From: CAYMNU01 sp964391885
GTDB taxonomy: Archaea > Altiarchaeota > Altiarchaeia > JAFGQM01
Length of the DNA stretch: 13,445 bases
Assembly: GCA_964391885.1 (NCBI GenBank)
Contig: CAYMNU010000049.1
Coordinates: 1-13,445, forward strand
Direction: 5' to 3'
Positions 12,375 through 13,445 of this stretch are shown one piece after another. Within the stretch, counting starts at the first letter, position 1. Each line of letters opens with the position of its first letter. Under the pieces are notes generated by a model. It was not told the origin of the DNA, searched no databases, and worked only from the letters and a program-made list of their open reading frames with translations. Made by a program: the position numbers and the translations under genes.

Positions 12375-13445
12375 ATGGACAAGGAGAAATACCGAATACG
12401 CAAAATACTCGACGTCCTGAAGAAGCAAAGAGGCAGGCACACCGAGCTTATAACTGTGTATGTGCCCCCCGAGACGGACATGAACCAGATTATAAACCAG
12501 CTCCAGCAGGAGCAGGGCACAGCCGTTAACATAAAATCAAAGCAAACCAGAAAGAATGTTACGGACGCACTCGAAAAAATCGTGCAGCACCTCCGCCTGT
12601 ATAAGCAGACTCCCAAAAATGGATTGGCAGTCTTTTGTGGCGACATATCAGAGCAAGAAGGCCAGCAAGACCTTGAGCTATGGGCCATAGAGCCAAGCGA
12701 GCCTGTCGACGTCAAAATGTATAGGTGCGATCAAACATTCGTCACAGAGCCGCTTGAAAGCCTGATGTCGCCAAAGAACGCATACGCGCTTATAGCCATA
12801 GACAACAAGCAGGCTACCCTGGGGATGCTCAGGGGCGACAATTACTCTATTTTGGATACCATGACCTCGGGATATTCCGGCAAGCACCGCGCAGGTGGCC
12901 AGAGCCACAGGAGATTCGAGCGATTAATAGCAGAGGAGTCCCACCGCTTTAAACAAAGGGTCGCCAAGCATGCAGAGAACTTGTTTGTTCCGCACATCAC
13001 AGACCTTGCAGGCGTTATAATAGGCGGTCCCGCGGGCACAAAAGACGAGTTTATTGAGGGGCCATATCTCCATTACCTGATAAAACAAAAGATAATTGCA
13101 GTCAAGGATATCACATATACGGACGAATCCGGAGTCAGGGAGCTGGTCAACCAGGCCACGGAAGATGTCAAGGACGTCGAGGCTGCAGAGCACAGGAAGT
13201 ATCTGCAGAAGTTTATGAAGCTTCTTGTAAAGGAGCAGGGCATGGTGGCATACGGGTTGAAGGAGATAGAGAAAGCGATGGATTTGGGTGCTGTCGACGT
13301 GGTCCTTCTCTCACAGAACCTTGAGGAGGATGTGATAAACCGGATTATAGAACAGGCCGAGCTTTCCGGGGTGAAAGCAGAGATAGTCAGCGATGCGTTT
13401 GAAGAAGGCAACCAGCTATGGGTGGCATTTGGCGGGGCGGCAGCG
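12375..13445 (+). CDS. prf1: Peptide chain release factor aRF1, C-terminus cut off by the window edge
   Basis: The factor recognises all three stop codons in the ribosomal A site and triggers release of the finished protein. The 357 residues seen here are most of the usual 410 or so. Domain 1 carries NIKS at 52-55 and the YxCxxxF motif (YRCDQTF, 116-122) for stop-codon recognition. Domain 2 carries GGQ at 174-176 within HRAGGQSHRRFERL, the peptidyl-tRNA hydrolysis motif. Domain 3, for aRF3/aEF1A and aABCE1 contacts, begins around residue 270 and is incomplete. The reading frame is open to base 13445, so the truncation is only from the window edge. The start ATG has a TATA-like box 28 bp upstream and no SD motif. 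This is a housekeeping gene and anchors the window as archaeal. Confidence 0.95.
   Translation, partial: MDKEKYRIRKILDVLKKQRGRHTELITVYVPPETDMNQIINQLQQEQGTAVNIKSKQTRKNVTDALEKIVQHLRLYKQTPKNGLAVFCGDISEQEGQQDLELWAIEPSEPVDVKMYRCDQTFVTEPLESLMSPKNAYALIAIDNKQATLGMLRGDNYSILDTMTSGYSGKHRAGGQSHRRFERLIAEESHRFKQRVAKHAENLFVPHITDLAGVIIGGPAGTKDEFIEGPYLHYLIKQKIIAVKDITYTDESGVRELVNQATEDVKDVEAAEHRKYLQKFMKLLVKEQGMVAYGLKEIEKAMDLGAVDVVLLSQNLEEDVINRIIEQAELSGVKAEIVSDAFEEGNQLWVAFGGAAA

Overview
The window reads as archaeal. It carries an aRF1-type release factor with NIKS, YxCxxxF and GGQ motifs, and an AMP phosphorylase / ribose-1,5-bisphosphate isomerase pair, which is the archaeal AMP (type III RuBisCO) salvage route. 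It also has two tandem DUF5752-like domains, and TATA-like boxes about 25-30 bp upstream of most first-gene start codons, which suggests leaderless transcripts. Genes inside the operon start at Shine-Dalgarno (SD) motifs instead. The lineage cannot be fixed from this piece; a small-genome DPANN-type archaeon is a guess, not a result.

Left part (1-5521): a minus-strand Lys/Pro-rich gene runs off the left edge. Next comes a truncated, still-open copy (437-616, minus) of a small helical gene whose intact relative lies at 5140-5406 (minus). Between the two copies sits one 1,467-codon plus-strand gene (682-5085). It encodes a predicted single-pass surface giant: cytosolic helical domain, Pro/Ala linker, zinc ribbon, one membrane anchor, carboxypeptidase-regulatory-like beta domain, a 'PLWYFDE' beta domain, a helical region, YD/Rhs-like repeats and a C-terminal von Willebrand A (VWA) domain with a complete MIDAS. 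Composition falls sharply just after the zinc ribbon, so the gene looks composite or acquired.

Middle part (5522-10196): a winged-helix TrmB-like regulator has an unusual promoter with a perfect 10-bp dyad and two abutting 11-bp direct repeats ending at its ATG. It is followed by ribose-1,5-bisphosphate isomerase, a helical partner protein and a PIN-domain nuclease, joined by two ATGA overlaps, and then AMP phosphorylase. AMP phosphorylase makes ribose-1,5-bisphosphate from AMP and the isomerase converts it to ribulose-1,5-bisphosphate. The embedded PIN nuclease could link RNA turnover or stress to this pathway, which is an inference.

Right part (10203-13445): a DUF389 membrane protein (minus) converges on AMP phosphorylase. 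A candidate structured small RNA or leader (about 11505-11573) precedes a two-domain DUF5752-like gene, and aRF1 runs off the right edge. No tRNA, rRNA, CRISPR array or recognisable transposase was seen.
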